This document shows positions 61,517-63,123 of a stretch of 63,123 nucleotides of DNA, one piece after another. Position 1 is the stretch's first letter. Each line of letters opens with the position of its first letter. Position numbers and translations under genes: made by a program. The stretch covers positions 1-63,123 of the forward strand of contig NZ_JAGGQJ010000030.1 of the NCBI RefSeq assembly GCF_018613325.1, in the 5' to 3' direction. The notes under the pieces were generated by a model. The model made no database searches. It was not told the DNA's origin and was given only the letters and a program-made list of their open reading frames with translations. This DNA is from Bacillus sp. ISL-34. Its GTDB lineage: Bacteria > Bacillota > Bacilli > Bacillales > DSM-1321.

Positions 61517-62947
61517 ATGAATAATACATCCAGAAAATTCATTCATAAACTTGCTCAGCCTCATAACTTTGGATTATTGGTTCTTATTTGCTTTATTTGC
61601 ATGAGCTCTCCTATTCAAGCAGAAACAAAAAACATCCCGAAGAATGTCATATTGCTGATTGGCGACGGCATGGGGGTAGGGGCAATGGAAATTGCCCGGC
61701 AATTGGAATATGGAAAGACAGGTGTCCTACATTTGGAAAAACTGGAGCATGTTGCCCTGATGCGCACGTATTCCGCCAATAATTTCGTCACCGACTCGGC
61801 AGCAGGAGGATCCGCGATTGCCACTGGTGTTAAAACCAACAATGAATCGATTGGAGTCGATGCCAATGGTTCCGAGGTGGATAGTGTATTGGATGCATTT
61901 CAGAACCATGGAAAAAAAGTCGGGATCATCTCAACCAATATGGTAGTCGATGCCACACCCGCTGCCTTTGGTGCAAGTGTTCCTAACCGCTGGACAGGTG
62001 GCGCGAATATCGCGAGGCAGCTCTTTGATAACCGGATCGACGTCATTCTCGGCGGAGGAGCCAGCTATTTCGAGGCGGATAAGCAGAATGGCGAAGATTT
62101 GATCGCAAAATTTAAACAAGCTGGCTATGGGATTACGACCACTAAAGAAGAACTTAGTTCCATTAATAAACCGGAAAAACTTTTAGGATTATTTCACCCT
62201 ACCTATATGAACTTTAAACTGGATAAAGAAGTATTGCATTCTCAAGAGCCATCCCTGCCCGAAATGACTTCCAAAGCGATGGATATTTTATCTCGGGGTG
62301 ATAAGGGATTCTTCTTGATGGCCGAAGGTGCGCGTATTGACCATATGGAGCATGCAGCCGATATCACTGGAATATGGAAAGAAACGATCGAATTTGACCA
62401 AACCGTGAAAGAGGTTGTCAATTGGGCAAAAAATCGAAATGACACCTTGATTGTTGTACTTGCGGACCACGAAACAATGGGAACCTCCGCTTCTGAAACA
62501 ATGGATATCCCTGCATTGAAAAAAATCAGGGTTTCATCTGAATATATGTCCAAACAGCTCACATTCGATAAAAATAATGAAATCAATCCAGAAAGTGTCG
62601 TTTCCACATTCAAAAAGTATGCACATATATCCCTTACGGAACAGGAAGTCGATCAATTCATCGATAACGTAAGAAAGAATAAAACGCTTGTCTATCCACA
62701 GCATCAAATAGATTGGGAAATCGGAAGCACCATCGCCAGGCATCATAAGGCGGGTGTAGCTGATCGAAGCATACGGGCGGCCAGTTCCACAGGAGGGCAC
62801 ACAGCCAATATGATTCCCGTTTTCGCTTCGGGTCCAGGCAGTGAAGCCTTTGATGGAGTCATTGAAAATACGGATATTTCAAAAATCATCACAAAAGCCG
62901 CCGGTGTTCCGTTCACACCCGGGCAGCATAAAACAAAAGAGGAATGA
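61517..62947 (+). CDS. Secreted alkaline phosphatase
   Basis: A 476-residue PF00245 enzyme. A signal peptide ends near residue 36 (I-Q-A-E). Metal site residues are in L-L-I-G-D-G-M-G near 50, the phosphoserine nucleophile in T-D-S-A-A-G-G-S-A near 97, and E-G-A-R-I-D-H-M-E-H near 275 with V-L-A-D-H-E-T near 320 and the late zinc ligand in T-G-G-H-T-A-N-M near 425. It releases phosphate from organic esters outside the cell. A PhoP array would be expected upstream; none is convincing. ATG after ATGGAGG. Confidence 0.94.
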   Translation: MNNTSRKFIHKLAQPHNFGLLVLICFICMSSPIQAETKNIPKNVILLIGDGMGVGAMEIARQLEYGKTGVLHLEKLEHVALMRTYSANNFVTDSAAGGSAIATGVKTNNESIGVDANGSEVDSVLDAFQNHGKKVGIISTNMVVDATPAAFGASVPNRWTGGANIARQLFDNRIDVILGGGASYFEADKQNGEDLIAKFKQAGYGITTTKEELSSINKPEKLLGLFHPTYMNFKLDKEVLHSQEPSLPEMTSKAMDILSRGDKGFFLMAEGARIDHMEHAADITGIWKETIEFDQTVKEVVNWAKNRNDTLIVVLADHETMGTSASETMDIPALKKIRVSSEYMSKQLTFDKNNEINPESVVSTFKKYAHISLTEQEVDQFIDNVRKNKTLVYPQHQIDWEIGSTIARHHKAGVADRSIRAASSTGGHTANMIPVFASGPGSEAFDGVIENTDISKIITKAAGVPFTPGQHKTKEE

Positions 62948-62968
62948 ATTCGTTACTTCCTCTTTTAA
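62936..62968 (+). terminator. Terminator of the alkaline phosphatase gene
   Basis: AAAAGAGGAA and TTCCTCTTTT pair across the stop codon region, ending in a T run. Confidence 0.8.
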
Positions 62969-63042
62969 GATTCTATCTCATTAACTGGATTTTTTCGGTA
63001 TTCTTTTCTTTTGAGGTACGTTTATTCAAGTTTTGTGGAATT

Positions 63043-63059
63043 CCCCCGAAGTTTGGGGG
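63043..63059. repeat. Short G/C-tract hairpin
   Basis: CCCCC and GGGGG flank seven bases directly before the tandem repeat at the window end. Confidence 0.6.
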
Positions 63060-63060
63060 C

Positions 63061-63123
63061 AATTACTAACGAGTTTAATGGATTTACTCGTGAATTTGCG
63101 CCGTTTACTCGTGAGTTTGGTGC
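63061..63123. repeat. 21-bp tandem repeat running off the window
   Basis: Three consecutive 21-base units (63061, 63082, 63103) share TTTACTCGTGAGTTTGGTGC-like sequence; the first is diverged (ACTAACGAGTTTAATGG). The array continues past the right edge, so its full size is unknown. No coding frame is evident. Confidence 0.8.

Noticed and set aside
63061..63123. Possible CRISPR array
   Set aside because: Units are contiguous 21-mers without spacers and no cas genes are present.

Overview
The window is a chromosomal segment of a motile, competent, endospore-former-type Bacillaceae bacterium. Gene order follows the Bacillus subtilis region minJ-ctpB-ftsX-ftsE-cccB-yvjA-prfB-secA-hpf-fliT-fliS-fliD-flaG-hag-csrA-fliW-yviE-flgL-flgK-flgN-flgM-yvyF-comFC-comFA-degV-degU-degS-yvyE-tagU/lytR-tagO almost gene for gene. 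The accessory genes and short repeats are unlike B. subtilis and would fit a Peribacillus (Bacillus simplex)-type genome; that genus guess is inference. No rRNA, tRNA or CRISPR array was seen.

Layout. 1-4.1 kb: a YceI-family protein and a Fur-box-controlled siderophore uptake set (two permeases divergent from a binding lipoprotein, no ATPase). 4.1-13 kb: MinJ, CtpB, a coiled-coil LytM hydrolase next to FtsEX, cytochrome c-551, a YitT-family membrane protein and prfB with its programmed +1 frameshift. 13-18 kb: SecA, a sinR/sinI pair in convergent orientation, a small zinc-ribbon gene whose promoter is surrounded by SinR-type boxes, and the ribosome hibernation factor HPF. 18-28.4 kb: the late flagellar block, with sigma-D-type promoters before flaG, hag and flgM, and the CsrA-FliW-Hag translational switch. 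28.4-33.5 kb: comFC, comFA, degV and the DegS-DegU two-component system. 34-58 kb: wall teichoic acid and surface-glycan genes (tagO, tagA, tagGH, tagD, tagB, further CDP-glycerol transferases, two LCP ligases, an O-antigen-ligase/MurJ/GT4 cluster, an LtaS-like enzyme, a LysM-NlpC/P60 hydrolase). 58-63 kb: a secA2-SLAP pair of the accessory S-layer export type and an alkaline phosphatase.

The most striking feature is just downstream of the intact flagellin gene: a complete-looking group I intron core (P3, P4, P6, P7 and the P, Q, R, S elements all identifiable) followed by an orphan 3' exon. That exon encodes a second, codon-diverged copy of the flagellin C-terminus and lies ahead of the transcription terminator. 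Nearby are an IS1182-type transposase relic and a GC-rich palindromic repeat, so this spot has been remodelled. Other leads are the SinR-box cluster at the zinc-ribbon gene and an 11-bp-periodic PhoP-like array upstream of tagD.
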